DNA of 64,000 nt from JAAYCI01 sp964370045 (GCA_964370045.1 CAYJGZ010000004.1:72619-136618), one strand, 5' to 3'; shown: positions 43,448-52,698, counted from the first letter of the stretch. Notes: generated from the letters alone by a model not told the origin. Numbers and translations: made by a program.

Positions 43448-44320
43448 ATGGCAAAAAACATTTCAGAGATTATTGATTTGAGCAAAGAGTACAAGGTTAT
43501 TGCGGACGGCTTTAACTTCACCGAGGGCCCTATATGGAGTGCCGCCGAGCAGCGCCTTATTTTCAGCGACATCCCGGGCAACCGCATGTACAGCTGGAGC
43601 GAAAAAGAGGGGCTGTGCGACTTTGCTACTTTTAGCTTTATGGCAAACGGAAACGCCTTTGCTATGGGCGGCGTTGTCTCCTGCGAGCACGCCACCTCCC
43701 GTGTGTCCTTTAGGGAGCTTTCGGGCGAGGGATACCGTGTGCTGTGCGATAAGTACGACGGGCAGGAGATGAACAGCCCCAACGACATCGTGGGCAAAAG
43801 CGACGGCAGTATCTACTTTACAGACCCACGCTTTGGGCGCACCTCCCCCCGTGTGGCGGTTTTGCGAGAGCGAGAGATGGACTACGAGGGTGTTTTTCGC
43901 TATAAAGACGGCACGCTGACACTGCTGACAAGCGAGTACGAGACACCAAACGGCCTGTGCTTTTCCGCAGATGAAAAGCAGATGTACGTGTGCTACGCCG
44001 CCCTTTACTCCATTTGGGTGTACGATGTGGCGGATGACGGCGGCCTTGTAAACGGAAGGCTTTTTGCCAAAACCGAGGGCGAGGGCATCGGCCGCCCCGA
44101 CGGCATAAAGATTGATGTAAAGGGCAATGTGTACTGCTGTGCGCAGGGGGGTATACATGTGTTTAGCAAAGGCGGCGACTTCATCGGGCACATTCCCTTT
44201 GAGGGGCACGTGGCGAACTTTTGCTTTGGCGGTGCGGACATGAAAACTATGTTCGCAACGGCGGAGGACAAGGTGTACGCCCTTAGGTGCAACATCGCAG
44301 GGCAGGACTGTGGCCGCTGA
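43448..44320 (+). CDS. SMP-30/gluconolactonase-family lactonase
   Basis: 290 residues, six-bladed propeller: FNFTEGPIWSAAEQRLIFSD, MNSPNDIVGKSDGSIYFTD, TPNGLCFSADEKQMYV and GRPDGIKIDVKGNVY carry the usual Glu, Asn, Asn and Asp metal ligands. It should hydrolyse a sugar lactone made by a dehydrogenase, probably the SDR. It lies about 195 bases after the isomerase, with a family A repeat in between. Confidence 0.92.
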   Translation: MAKNISEIIDLSKEYKVIADGFNFTEGPIWSAAEQRLIFSDIPGNRMYSWSEKEGLCDFATFSFMANGNAFAMGGVVSCEHATSRVSFRELSGEGYRVLCDKYDGQEMNSPNDIVGKSDGSIYFTDPRFGRTSPRVAVLREREMDYEGVFRYKDGTLTLLTSEYETPNGLCFSADEKQMYVCYAALYSIWVYDVADDGGLVNGRLFAKTEGEGIGRPDGIKIDVKGNVYCCAQGGIHVFSKGGDFIGHIPFEGHVANFCFGGADMKTMFATAEDKVYALRCNIAGQDCGR

Positions 44321-44328
44321 TGTATTGC

Positions 44329-44390
44329 GAAAAGTTTTGCGCAAAAATTGCCAAAATATGACGGCTGAACACTCGTGACAGCACTATCTA
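44329..44390 (-). repeat. Family B half-element
   Basis: GCCAAAATATGACGGCTGAA and the end ACAGCACTATCTA match, inverted, the left half of the element at 26063. The other half is missing. Confidence 0.6.
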
Positions 44391-44420
44391 ACGAATACTT
44401 CAAAATAAAGGAGCAAAACC

Positions 44421-45488
44421 ATGGCTGAAAACTCAATACTGTTTAGACCCGAGACTGTCAAAGAATTTGTCACCGAGCTTTTTATGTCCTCGGGCATGTC
44501 CAAGGATGATGCGGACTTTCACGCAAACGCACTGGTGCAAAGCAATCTTTGGGGCATAGACTCCCACGGTGTTATGCGTGCACCCGCCTACTTTGGCCGT
44601 ATGCTCAATGGCGCTATTAACGTGAAGCCGGACATCAAGGTGACAAAGGGCGGCCTTGGCCTCACTGTTGTGGATGGCGATGCGGGCGCAGGCTTTATTG
44701 TTGGGCGTGCCGCCATGAACAGAGCTATCGAGCAGGCGAAGGAGTTTAACATAGGCGCAGTGGGCGTCACAAACTCCAACCACTTTGGCGCAGGCGCTTT
44801 GTACGCACGCCTTGCGGCGGAGCAGGGCATGATAGGCATTGCCATGACAAACGTAATTCCGCTTATCGTTTCACCCGGCACGGGCAAGCCTGTTGTGGGC
44901 AACAACCCACTTGCTGTGGCCATTCCCACCTACGGCGACTTCCCCTTTAGCCTTGATATTTCTTTCTCCAAGGTTGCGGGCGGCAAGCTGACACTCGCTA
45001 TGAAGAAGGGTGAAAAAATCCCCACCGACTGGGCGACAGACATTGACGGCAAGCCCACGGACGACCCTGCAAAGGCATTCAAAGGCTACTTGCAGCCCAT
45101 GGGCGAGCACAAGGGCATCGGGCTTGCACAGATGGTGGACATATTCTCGGGCGTTATCACGGGCGGCATTTTCAGCCACATGATGAGCAGTATGTACGCA
45201 AAGCCCAAGGACCCCAGCCTCACAGGCCATTTCATGATTGCCATCAACATTGAGGCCATCATGGGCAAGGACGAGATGAAAGAGCGCATGGCAGAGTACC
45301 TAAGCTACCTCAAGAGCATCCCCTCGTGGGAGGAGGGCAAAGAGGTAATGATGCCGGGCGAGATTGAGTACCGCAGGGAGACAGAACGCCGCAAGAATGG
45401 TATGCCCCTGCCCAAGACCACCGTGGAGGAGCTGAACGCTCTGAAAGCGGAGCACAACATAAAGGCGGAGCTTACTCCGCTTGCATAG
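44421..45488 (+). CDS. Malate/L-lactate dehydrogenase-family (Ldh2) oxidoreductase
   Basis: 355 residues. Ldh2 family marks: GIDSHGVMRAPAYF (His49), GVTNSNHFGAGALYA, VGNNPLAVAIP and GEHKGIGLAQMVDIFSG. Members are NAD(P)-dependent reductases of 2-keto acids or 2,3-diketo sugar acids (DlgD, ureidoglycolate and sulfolactate dehydrogenases). Last enzyme of the operon; terminator 80 bases on. Confidence 0.93.
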   Translation: MAENSILFRPETVKEFVTELFMSSGMSKDDADFHANALVQSNLWGIDSHGVMRAPAYFGRMLNGAINVKPDIKVTKGGLGLTVVDGDAGAGFIVGRAAMNRAIEQAKEFNIGAVGVTNSNHFGAGALYARLAAEQGMIGIAMTNVIPLIVSPGTGKPVVGNNPLAVAIPTYGDFPFSLDISFSKVAGGKLTLAMKKGEKIPTDWATDIDGKPTDDPAKAFKGYLQPMGEHKGIGLAQMVDIFSGVITGGIFSHMMSSMYAKPKDPSLTGHFMIAINIEAIMGKDEMKERMAEYLSYLKSIPSWEEGKEVMMPGEIEYRRETERRKNGMPLPKTTVEELNALKAEHNIKAELTPLA

Positions 45489-45567
45489 TGCCTTTGTGTA
45501 GAAAACATTTACTTTGCAAATTTGCCGCCGCAGGGCTACACCCAAGCTTTTGCGGAAACCCTATAGT

Positions 45568-45608
45568 AAAGGGGTTGACAAACTTTTGTTTGTCAACCCC
45601 TTTATTTT
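45568..45608 (+). terminator. Terminator of the sugar operon
   Basis: AAAGGGGTTGACAAAC pairs perfectly with GTTTGTCAACCCCTTT around TTTT, then ATTTT. Confidence 0.95.
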
Positions 45609-45686
45609 GCGTATCTATGAGGGAGGCGTGCGAAAAAGAGCTGCTTGGAATGGGGGGTGTGTTTGAAGTGGTACTATTTGCATAGT

Positions 45687-45722
45687 AAAAGCCGCTACTA
45701 TACTTAAGTATAGTAGCGGCTT
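45687..45722 (-). terminator. Terminator after tRNA-Ala
   Basis: AAAAGCCGCTACTATAC and its complement around TTAA; on the minus strand it follows the tRNA directly and ends in TTTT. Confidence 0.92.
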
Positions 45723-45798
<76 letters not shown>

Positions 45799-45885
45799 AT
45801 ATGGTGTTTTTATGATGGGTAAATACCTTTGAATGTACACGCTGCATTATGATGAAATACACTACAGCCCAAACGGTACTAAACT

Positions 45886-45914
45886 ATATTATCAAAGGAT
45901 GGTGCTATTGTCAA
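45886..45914 (-). promoter_or_regulatory. Promoter of tRNA-Ala
   Basis: On the minus strand TTGACA (45909-45914), 17 bases, TAATAT (45886-45891). Confidence 0.7.
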
Positions 45915-45984
45915 GTGTTTTGCGTATGGTAACATAAATTTTGAAGAATAATGATGTATCAAAATGACGTATATGCGCTGAAAG

Positions 45985-46512
45985 CTACTTTGTGTCGGTG
46001 GTGCTTTCGGTGGTACTTTCGGGTTCTTTTTTAGGGGAAAGTGCAAGCAAACGAATGACGGGCATCTTTACAATGCACAACACTACGACAAAAAGCAGGG
46101 ATGCAGACGCAAGATATATAGGGTGAACAGAAAGCAATATGCCTATGGACAGCGCCGCCGCAGGCGGGTGCTCAAAGTCAAAAAGTGTCATGCTGAGAGT
46201 GGTGAAGAAAATGACGGCAATGCACAGCCACAGCAGTGCTGTGTAGTGACCCCAAAACATGTGCCACACGCCATACGCTATAAGCCCCCACACACATGCG
46301 CACACGTAGCCGCCTATTAGAACACGGGGACGCACCGACTGTGCACTGGGAAATGCAAAAGCGATAAACGCACTTGCCGCAATGGAGGTTATCCACACGG
46401 TATTATCCATGAGATGCACCATGAAAAATGCAAACAGTGCAAAAAGTGACACGCACACACTTCTAAGTATGCAGTTGCGAATTTCCCGCCCGCTAAAATC
46501 CGGCTTCCACAT
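45985..46512 (-). CDS. HPP-family integral membrane protein
   Basis: 175 residues with four to five membrane helices and the diagnostic FEHPPAAALSIG. The family occurs in bacteria and plants; some members are implicated in nitrite transport, most are untested. The C-terminus is a polar Thr/Ser/Glu-rich tail. AAAGGAG precedes the ATG at 46512. It stands alone. Confidence 0.9.
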   Translation of the reverse strand: MWKPDFSGREIRNCILRSVCVSLFALFAFFMVHLMDNTVWITSIAASAFIAFAFPSAQSVRPRVLIGGYVCACVWGLIAYGVWHMFWGHYTALLWLCIAVIFFTTLSMTLFDFEHPPAAALSIGILLSVHPIYLASASLLFVVVLCIVKMPVIRLLALSPKKEPESTTESTTDTK

Positions 46513-46683
46513 GAGAAATCTCCTTTCGGGTGTGGGGTATGTCGGCAGTGTTTCGAGGATGGCAAAGAGTATGTTTGAACCACATTAGTATACCACAAAC
46601 AGATGAATTTGTTTAGAAAAATAGCGCATAATTTTGATGCAAGAGCAAATATAACTTAGGGCAAGGCGCTCCACCTTCAGAAA

Positions 46684-46726
46684 GAGGATATACAAAAATA
46701 CTAAATCAGCGCTTTTGTCCACACCC
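46684..46726 (+). repeat. Family A repeat remnant A9 (right half)
   Basis: GAGGATATACAAAAATACTA then AATCAGCGCTTTTGTCCACACCC match the right stem strand and right outer arm; the left half is absent. Confidence 0.65.
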
Positions 46727-46945
46727 GAGTTTTGTGAAAAATTGTAAATGCCCGCAGACAAGACTCTTGAACCTCACAAAACAAACAACGCATATATGAT
46801 ATTTATTTTCAAAAGTGTACGCGCATAGAGGACAAAAAATATATACATTCCGGAAAATGTATGATATAATCTGTGGCGTAGGGTTTTGCGACTTTTGGAA
46901 AAATAGTGCCGGGAGGATATTTTGCGGGCACATTTGCCGAAAGAT

Positions 46946-46969
46946 TTATATAGTGTCGACACTATATAA
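46946..46969. promoter_or_regulatory. Perfect 24-bp palindrome upstream of the ACT/PFL genes
   Basis: The half-site TTATATAGTGTC is followed by its exact complement. It lies 37 bases before the ACT gene and may be an operator. The half-site also equals the outer end of the family B element, so it may be two element ends joined. Confidence 0.6.
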
Positions 46970-47005
46970 CAAAAAACTTAAACAACAAAGAGGAGGTGGC
47001 GTAAT

Positions 47006-47275
47006 ATGCAGGCAGTTATTACAGTGGTAGGGTGTGACAAGGTGGGGATTTTAGCGAAAATCAGCGCATTGTGTGCACAGGTACAGGTGAACATTGAGGA
47101 GGTAACCCAGAGTATTTTGCAGGGTACTTTCGCTATGATTATGATTGCCAGCTTGCCCGATAATGGCATTAGCTTTGGGGAACTGGTGACACTGCTACAA
47201 AATGGCGGTGAGGAAATCGGCGTGCAGGTAACGCTCACACGCCAGGAAACATACGATGCAATGCACAAGATATAG
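47006..47275 (+). CDS. ACT-domain protein (UPF0237 family)
   Basis: 89 residues forming one ACT fold: MQAVITVVGCDKVGILAKISALCAQ, then EEVTQSILQGTFAMIMIA. ACT domains bind amino acids or related ligands. It has a strong AGAGGAGG site and is followed after 70 bases by the UPF0210/PFL gene, a conserved pair in many Firmicutes; the joint function is not established. Confidence 0.93.
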   Translation: MQAVITVVGCDKVGILAKISALCAQVQVNIEEVTQSILQGTFAMIMIASLPDNGISFGELVTLLQNGGEEIGVQVTLTRQETYDAMHKI

Positions 47276-47345
47276 TGCTACAAAGGGCACTGTGCGTGAG
47301 CGGATGATGCTATCCGATGCGCAAAAAAGAAAGGCTTAGTGGAAC

Positions 47346-48707
47346 ATGATTAACACAAACGAAATTATCGAGACCATCCGCATGATAGATGACGAGTGCT
47401 TAGACGTGCGCACCGTCACAATGGGCATCAGCCTTTTGGACTGTATCGACCCCGACCCGAACGAGGCTTGCCGCAAGATTTACGAAAAGATTGTGCGCCG
47501 TGCAAAGTACCTTGTGCCGGTGTGCGAGGCAGTGACAAAAGAATATGGGATACCCATAGTGAACAAGCGCATAAGCGTCACCCCCGTTGCGATGCTTTTG
47601 GGCGCTTGCCCAGGTGCAGACCCCGTGCAGTTTGCCAAAACGCTGGACAGGGCGGCGGTGGCAGTGGGTGTAAACTTTATAGGCGGCTTTTCGGCACTGG
47701 TGAACAAGGGCTTTTCCGCAGGGGATGAGCGCCTTATAAACGCCATACCCGAGGCACTGGCGCAAACAAGCTACGTGTGCTCCTCCGTGAACATTGGCTC
47801 TACCAAAAGCGGCATAAACATGGATGCGGTGGCCATGATGGGGCCTGTCATCCGCCGTGCGGCCGAGCTGACAAAGGACAACCACTGTATTGGCGCCGCA
47901 AAGATAGTGGTGTTTTGCAATGCGCCGGAGGACAACCCATTTATGGCGGGTGCTTTCCACGGCACGGGCGAGCCTGAGTGTGCCATAAACGTGGGTGTTT
48001 CGGGCCCCGGTGTTGTGCGCAGTGCGCTGGCAAAGCTACCCAAGGAGGCGGACCTTTACGAGGTGGCGCAAACAGTAAAGCGCACCGCCTTCAAAATTAC
48101 ACGCATGGGTCAGCTGGTGGGCGAGGTGGCCGGCAAGGCACTGGGCGTGCCCTTTGGCATTGTGGACCTTTCGCTTGCGCCTACACCTGCGGTGGGCGAC
48201 AGCGTTGCCGCAGTTTTGGAGGAGATGGGCCTTGAGAGCGTGGGCGCATACGGCACAACGGCGGCGCTTGCGCTGCTGAACGACGCAGTGAAGAAGGGCG
48301 GCGTTATGGCCAGCGGCCTTGTGGGCGGCCTTTCGGGTGCGTTCATCCCCGTGAGCGAGGATGCGCAGATGATTGCGGCGGCGGAAAAAGGACACCTCAC
48401 GCTTGAAAAGTTAGAGGCGATGACCGCCGTGTGCAGTGTGGGGCTTGACATGGTGGTTGTTCCGGGCGATACGCCTGCGGATGTGCTCAGCGCAATGATT
48501 GCGGACGAGGCGGCCATCGGAATGATAAACAGCAAAACCACCGCTGTGCGTGTGATTCCCGCCATAGGCAAGACGGTGGGTGACAGGCTGGACTTTGGCG
48601 GCCTTTTGGGCTACGGCCCTGTTATGCCCATCAATAAACTGTCGCCCTCTGTGTTTATTGCAAGGGGTGGGCGTATTCCTGCGCCGCTTCAGGCGCTGAA
48701 GAATTAG
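47346..48707 (+). CDS. PFL-family (DUF711/UPF0210) protein
   Basis: 453 residues, full length for the family. Motifs: MGISLLDCIDPD, KRISVTPVAMLLGA, MDAVAMMGPVIRRAAELT, GPGVVRSALAKLP, and C-terminal GRIPAPLQALKN. The fold is related to glycyl-radical enzymes but there is no radical Gly motif, and the activity is unknown. Likely cotranscribed with the ACT gene. Confidence 0.94.
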   Translation: MINTNEIIETIRMIDDECLDVRTVTMGISLLDCIDPDPNEACRKIYEKIVRRAKYLVPVCEAVTKEYGIPIVNKRISVTPVAMLLGACPGADPVQFAKTLDRAAVAVGVNFIGGFSALVNKGFSAGDERLINAIPEALAQTSYVCSSVNIGSTKSGINMDAVAMMGPVIRRAAELTKDNHCIGAAKIVVFCNAPEDNPFMAGAFHGTGEPECAINVGVSGPGVVRSALAKLPKEADLYEVAQTVKRTAFKITRMGQLVGEVAGKALGVPFGIVDLSLAPTPAVGDSVAAVLEEMGLESVGAYGTTAALALLNDAVKKGGVMASGLVGGLSGAFIPVSEDAQMIAAAEKGHLTLEKLEAMTAVCSVGLDMVVVPGDTPADVLSAMIADEAAIGMINSKTTAVRVIPAIGKTVGDRLDFGGLLGYGPVMPINKLSPSVFIARGGRIPAPLQALKN

Positions 48708-48738
48708 GCGCAGTGGGGTGCTTTGCGTCATGGATTGG

Positions 48739-48760
48739 ATAGTGTGGACACGAGTGTTCA
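48739..48760. repeat. Possible family B end remnant
   Basis: ATAGTG....CACGAGTGTTCA agrees with the end of the 44329 half-element at 18 of 22 positions. Confidence 0.4.
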
Positions 48761-48774
48761 TTCTAATATAAAAC

Positions 48775-48815
48775 AAAAAGGGTCAGCGCTCAAGTCAAAG
48801 CGCCGACCCTTTTTT
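48775..48815. terminator. Bidirectional terminator between PFL gene and ackA
   Basis: AAAAAGGGTCAGCGCT pairs with AGCGCCGACCCTTTTT (one mismatch), with A- and T-runs on either side. Confidence 0.9.
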
Positions 48816-48859
48816 GTGTTTCAGTAAAAGAAGCAAGCTGTGCCATAATGGGCGAAAGC

Positions 48860-50059
48860 TTAGCCCTTCTTTACAATCTCCATGGTGTCACGTGCAATCA
48901 TGAGCTCCTCGTTTGTCTGAACAACAAGCACCTTTACAGCGGAGTCGTCTGCGGAAATCTCCACAACTTCGCCACGCTGTTGGTTCTTCTCGCCGTCAAA
49001 CTTAACGCCGAGGTACTGCATGTCCGAGCAGACCATCTCGCGCAGGGACTTGCTGTTTTCGCCAATACCGCCGGTGAATACCACGCAGTCCACACCGTTC
49101 ATTGCGGCGGCGTACGCACCGATGAACTTTTTGATTTGGTATGCAAGCATCTCACGCACAAGCGCTGCACGCTCGTTGCCCTCTTCTGCTGCGTTTTCAA
49201 CATCACGGAAGTCGGACGAAAGGCCGGATACGCCCAAAAGCCCCGACTTTTTGTTGAGCAAGTCGCTGATTTGAGCGCCGGGTGCGTTCTCAAGCTCGCC
49301 CAGGTATGTGGCAACGCTGGGGTCGAGGTCGCCGCAACGTGTGCCCATGAGGATGCCGCCCAGCGGTGTGAGACCCATGCTGGTGTCCACGCCCTTGCCG
49401 CCGTTTACAGCCGCAAGGGAGGAGCCGTTGCCCAGGTGACAGGTGATGATTTTTACGTCCTCGGGCTTTTTGCCCAGTGCCTCTGCCGCCTTTGCGGACA
49501 CAAAGCGGTGGGAAGTGCCGTGGAAGCCGTAGCGACGGATGGAGTTGTTTGTGTAGTACTCATAGGGAATGGCAAATGTGAACGCCTTTGCGGGCATACT
49601 TTGGTGGAAAGCGGTGTCGAAAACTGCTGTCTGGGGAACATCGCCACCAAACACCTTTTGTGCACTGCGGATGCCCTGCACCTGAGGGGGGTTGTGAAGC
49701 GGTGCCAAAACCGAAAGCTCGTCTACTTTGGCCAGCATCTCGTCCGTGACAAGCGCACTTGCGGTGAACTTCTCGCCACCGTGAACCACACGGTGGCCGA
49801 TAGCGTCAATCTCGCTCTTGTCCTTGACAACAGCGCCCTCGCCCTCGGTCATCATCTTGAGCATGTGCTCAAATGCCTCTGCGTGGGAGGGGATGTCTGT
49901 GTTCAGCGTCCATTCGCTGCCGTTTGCCTTGTGTGTCAGTATGCTACCCTCAATGCCGATGCGCTCGCACAGGCCTTTGCACATCACCTGCTCTGTTTGC
50001 ATGTCGATGAGCTGATACTTTAGGGAAGAAGAACCGCTGTTAATTACCAATACTTTCAT
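48860..50059 (-). CDS. ackA: Acetate kinase
   Basis: 399 residues from ATG 50059 (MKVLVINSGSSSLKYQLIDM); 16 extra upstream codons in frame lack support. It interconverts acetyl-phosphate plus ADP and acetate plus ATP. ASKHA motifs: VINSGSSSLKYQ, RVVHGGEKF, FDTAFHQSMP, ITCHLGNGSS, VFTGGIGEN. No pta gene is adjacent. A promoter with near-consensus boxes lies about 140 bases upstream. Confidence 0.97.
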   Translation of the reverse strand: MKVLVINSGSSSLKYQLIDMQTEQVMCKGLCERIGIEGSILTHKANGSEWTLNTDIPSHAEAFEHMLKMMTEGEGAVVKDKSEIDAIGHRVVHGGEKFTASALVTDEMLAKVDELSVLAPLHNPPQVQGIRSAQKVFGGDVPQTAVFDTAFHQSMPAKAFTFAIPYEYYTNNSIRRYGFHGTSHRFVSAKAAEALGKKPEDVKIITCHLGNGSSLAAVNGGKGVDTSMGLTPLGGILMGTRCGDLDPSVATYLGELENAPGAQISDLLNKKSGLLGVSGLSSDFRDVENAAEEGNERAALVREMLAYQIKKFIGAYAAAMNGVDCVVFTGGIGENSKSLREMVCSDMQYLGVKFDGEKNQQRGEVVEISADDSAVKVLVVQTNEELMIARDTMEIVKKG

Positions 50060-50195
50060 ACGTATAAACAACCTCATTCCTGATTTTATGTTCACAAGTT
50101 TTGGCAAAGCACCCTATAATCCATGCTGTGCGCACAAATTGTGCAGATGCCGAGCAAAACAATGTATTAAAACCTATATTCAGTCAAACAAAAAT

Positions 50196-50224
50196 ATTAT
50201 ATAATAGGTAAAGGCATATTTCAA
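50196..50224 (-). promoter_or_regulatory. ackA: Promoter of ackA
   Basis: On the minus strand TTGAAA (50219-50224), 17 bases, perfect TATAAT (50196-50201). Confidence 0.75.
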
Positions 50225-50620
50225 GCATGGATAAGCCGTAAATTGTGTGGAAAATGGTGTTAAATTTTAGTGTAAGTATTGCGTCTGTGTGTTTTATGTC
50301 GAAATAGACAAAAAAATTAGGTTGCGTCGTGGATAATTGAAATAATTTTTGTGAGACATGACGGAATTTGTGCCGTGCAAGGCTGTTAGCCTAAATATTT
50401 TTTTGAATAAATAATTTCTGTAGTGAGCGGAGTGCGTTTTTGGACGTAAACGGTAGCGCTTTGGAAGCGAATTGCATAGAGTAGATGTCTCAAATGTGCA
50501 ATATTCGCAATAAATGACTATGTATTCCTATGTATTGTGTTGAAAAAGCAAATAAGTAAAGACAGTTTTGACTAATGTCAAGTTAATGTCATGAAATGTA
50601 TATACATAAACACTTGGGGA
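50225..50620. other. Intergenic region without recognised content
   Basis: About 400 AT-rich bases between the ackA promoter and repeat A5. No frame of useful length, tRNA or strong hairpin was found by eye. Confidence 0.4.
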
Positions 50621-50715
50621 GTGGACTCATAGAGGTGACTTGGAATGCGTTAAGTGCGAGAGTAAGGCGGGGGAGGATGTGCCAAAAAACTAAATCACTG
50701 CGTTTATCCATACCC
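50621..50715 (+). repeat. Family A repeat A5, left stem strand deleted
   Basis: GTGGACTCATAGAGGTGACT, GCGTTAAGTGCGAGAGTAAG, then only the right stem strand GGCGGGGGAGGATGTGCC and the right arm AACTAAATCACTGCG. Confidence 0.75.
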
Positions 50716-50756
50716 AAGATTTGCAAGCAGTGAATTATCCTGAAAGGGGTGTCGGG

Positions 50757-52088
50757 GTGCAACGTACAAGCAAAGAGGAAAAGCAGAATTTGGATGTTTT
50801 GGACACGGTGCAGGCAGAGAGTGTGCACCAGAGCATCACCGCAGGCATTGTGGCGGAGTACAACCCCTTTCACAAGGGGCATCACTGGATGATACAGATG
50901 CTTCGCCGTGGCGGGGTGTCCGCAGTGGTGTGTGTAATCAGCGGAAATTATGTTCAGCGTGCGGAGCCTGCGCTGATGCCTGTGCACCTGCGAGCGCAAG
51001 CGGCGATGGCGGGCGGTGCGGACTTGGTGCTGCGCCTGCCCACGCCCTGGGCGGTGTCCTCCGCCGAGGGCTTTGCGCAGGGCTCGGTGGGGCTTTTGGC
51101 GGCGCTGGGGTGTGTGGATGTTTTAGCTTTCGGTGCGGAAACGCCGGAGGTTGAGCTGCTCACGGATGTTGCGGAGCTACTGCTTGTGGATGATTTTTCG
51201 TCGCTTATACGTGCGGAGCTTGCCAAGGGAAAGAGCTATGCGGCGGCACGTGCGGCGGCGGCGGAGCTGCTTTTGCCGGGTGCGGCGCAGCTACTGGGAA
51301 GCCCGAACAACATTTTGGCGGTGGAGTACATAAAGGCGCTTAGGGGGAAATTGCGCCCTGCACTGCGTGATTTATTGCCGCCGGGGACGCTTTCGTACAC
51401 ACTGCCCGTGCCGCTGGCGATGCCAAGGGTGGGTGCCTTTCACGACGGAGTGCCGCTGGACGGCTACGCAAGTGCAAGCTGGCTGAGGGAGCGTGTGTTT
51501 GGCTCGGATGTGCAGGCGCTGAGCGAGTGGGTGCCGCCCGAGTGTATGCCGATTTACGAAAAGGCTCAGCAGACGGGCGAGATGATAGACGTAGGCAAGT
51601 GGGAAATGGCACTGCTGTCTCGGCTTAGGGGGAAAAGCGCGCTGGATTTTGCGCTACACCCCGGGGCGGGGGATGGGCTTGAAAGCCGCATGGTGGCGGC
51701 AACAAAGCAGGCGACGAGCCTAAAACAGCTTTTTGAGATTGCGAAAAGCAAGCGCCATGCGCACTCGAGGGTGAGGCGCTTAGCGCTGAGCACGGGGCTG
51801 AATTTGCCGGGGGATATGCCCATGATTCCGCCGTTTGCGCATGTGCTGGGGGCGAACGAGCGGGGGCTTGCGCTGCTGCGCAGGGCGAAAAAAACGGCGC
51901 ACATTCCGCTGTCCACCAGCCTTGCAAAGCTGACAAAACTTAGCGATGAAGCACGGCGCATTACGGAGGTGGAGGCCGCCGCAGAGGATTTGTACGCACT
52001 GTGCCAAAAAAATCCCTCGCCCGGCGGCGCAAGCTATACGACACCGGCGAGCTTTGTGCTTGAGAAGAATAAGAAGGGTGAGAAGTAG
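50757..52088 (+). CDS. tmcAL: tRNA(Met) cytidine acetate ligase
   Basis: About 443 residues. Nucleotidyltransferase core: ITAGIVAEYNPFHKGHHWMI with the HxGH motif at 39-42, and ISGNYVQRAEPA and GSPNNILAVEYIKAL further on. TmcAL activates acetate with ATP and acetylates C34 of elongator tRNA-Met. I place the start at GTG 50757, seven to eight bases after AAAGGGG; it leaves about 27 residues before the core, longer than usual, so an internal start is possible. Next to ackA, both use acetate. Confidence 0.9.
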   Translation: MQRTSKEEKQNLDVLDTVQAESVHQSITAGIVAEYNPFHKGHHWMIQMLRRGGVSAVVCVISGNYVQRAEPALMPVHLRAQAAMAGGADLVLRLPTPWAVSSAEGFAQGSVGLLAALGCVDVLAFGAETPEVELLTDVAELLLVDDFSSLIRAELAKGKSYAAARAAAAELLLPGAAQLLGSPNNILAVEYIKALRGKLRPALRDLLPPGTLSYTLPVPLAMPRVGAFHDGVPLDGYASASWLRERVFGSDVQALSEWVPPECMPIYEKAQQTGEMIDVGKWEMALLSRLRGKSALDFALHPGAGDGLESRMVAATKQATSLKQLFEIAKSKRHAHSRVRRLALSTGLNLPGDMPMIPPFAHVLGANERGLALLRRAKKTAHIPLSTSLAKLTKLSDEARRITEVEAAAEDLYALCQKNPSPGGASYTTPASFVLEKNKKGEK

Positions 52089-52096
52089 AATAAAAC

Positions 52097-52143
52097 GAAA
52101 ACACCGCAGGAAGTACATAAAGATGTACAACTTGCGGTGTTTG
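52097..52143 (+). terminator. Terminator after tmcAL
   Basis: AAACACCGCA pairs with TGCGGTGTTT; an inner AGTACA/TGTAC stem extends the hairpin. Confidence 0.75.
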
Positions 52144-52154
52144 CTTTGTGAATA

Positions 52155-52698
52155 TTACAGCTGTTCCATGATTTTTATTTTCATGGTGTTGTATTCTTCC
52201 TCGGTGATAGCGCCGCTGTCCAGTAGTTCCTTGCATTTTTGGAGCTTGGTTAGGCTATCCTCCGCTTGGGTGGCTTGGGGAGAAGGCGAGGGTGGTGGCG
52301 GAGGAGTTTTTGGTGAGAGTATTTCACTTTTACTTGTTCCGCAACCGCAGCTACCTATGTATGAAGCGTTTTACTTTCCACAGGAACATTTCCAACATTC
52401 CTATGGGTCTGGGTTGGCTTTGCTCTATCTCTTGTTGCAAAGGTGGTGAGTAGCCTTGCGACGGTGTGTATCCCTGTGGAGGCCCTGAATAGTAGTTTCT
52501 TGCGACAGGCTTACATGCGGCAACAATAAGAGCTATGAAGCCAAAGAAAAAGCCCCACCAAAACCAGTTTTCCTCATAGCCTTTATTTTTGACGATAGTT
52601 TGCGTTGCAAAGCCGAAAATGAGTGCAGAGATAAGCCCGACAACAATTAGAATTACAATAATAAATCCCATGCTCATTCCCGATGAGGAGTAACCCAT
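52155..52698 (-). pseudogene. Broken small membrane protein with zinc-ribbon-like and SHOCT segments
   Basis: The 5' part from ATG 52698 is intact: two membrane helices (GFIIVILIVVGLISALIFGF and ENWFWWGFFFGFIALIVAA) and a Pro/Gln-rich stretch, ending early at 52351. In another frame the DNA from about 52405 reads WKCSCGK, a stop (TAA at 52371-52373), NASYIGSCGCG, a Pro-rich linker, then KLQKCKELLDSGAITEEEYN and IKIMEQL, a SHOCT domain ending at 52155. Related proteins, as I recall, carry these parts in one chain, so at least one frameshift and one nonsense change have split it. Confidence 0.75.

Noticed and set aside
48848..50023. 391-codon frame on the plus strand
   Set aside because: It is the antisense shadow of acetate kinase.
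52351..52698. A complete 115-residue membrane protein
   Set aside because: The reading continues in another frame into recognisable WKCSCGK and SHOCT segments, so this is the front part of a broken gene.
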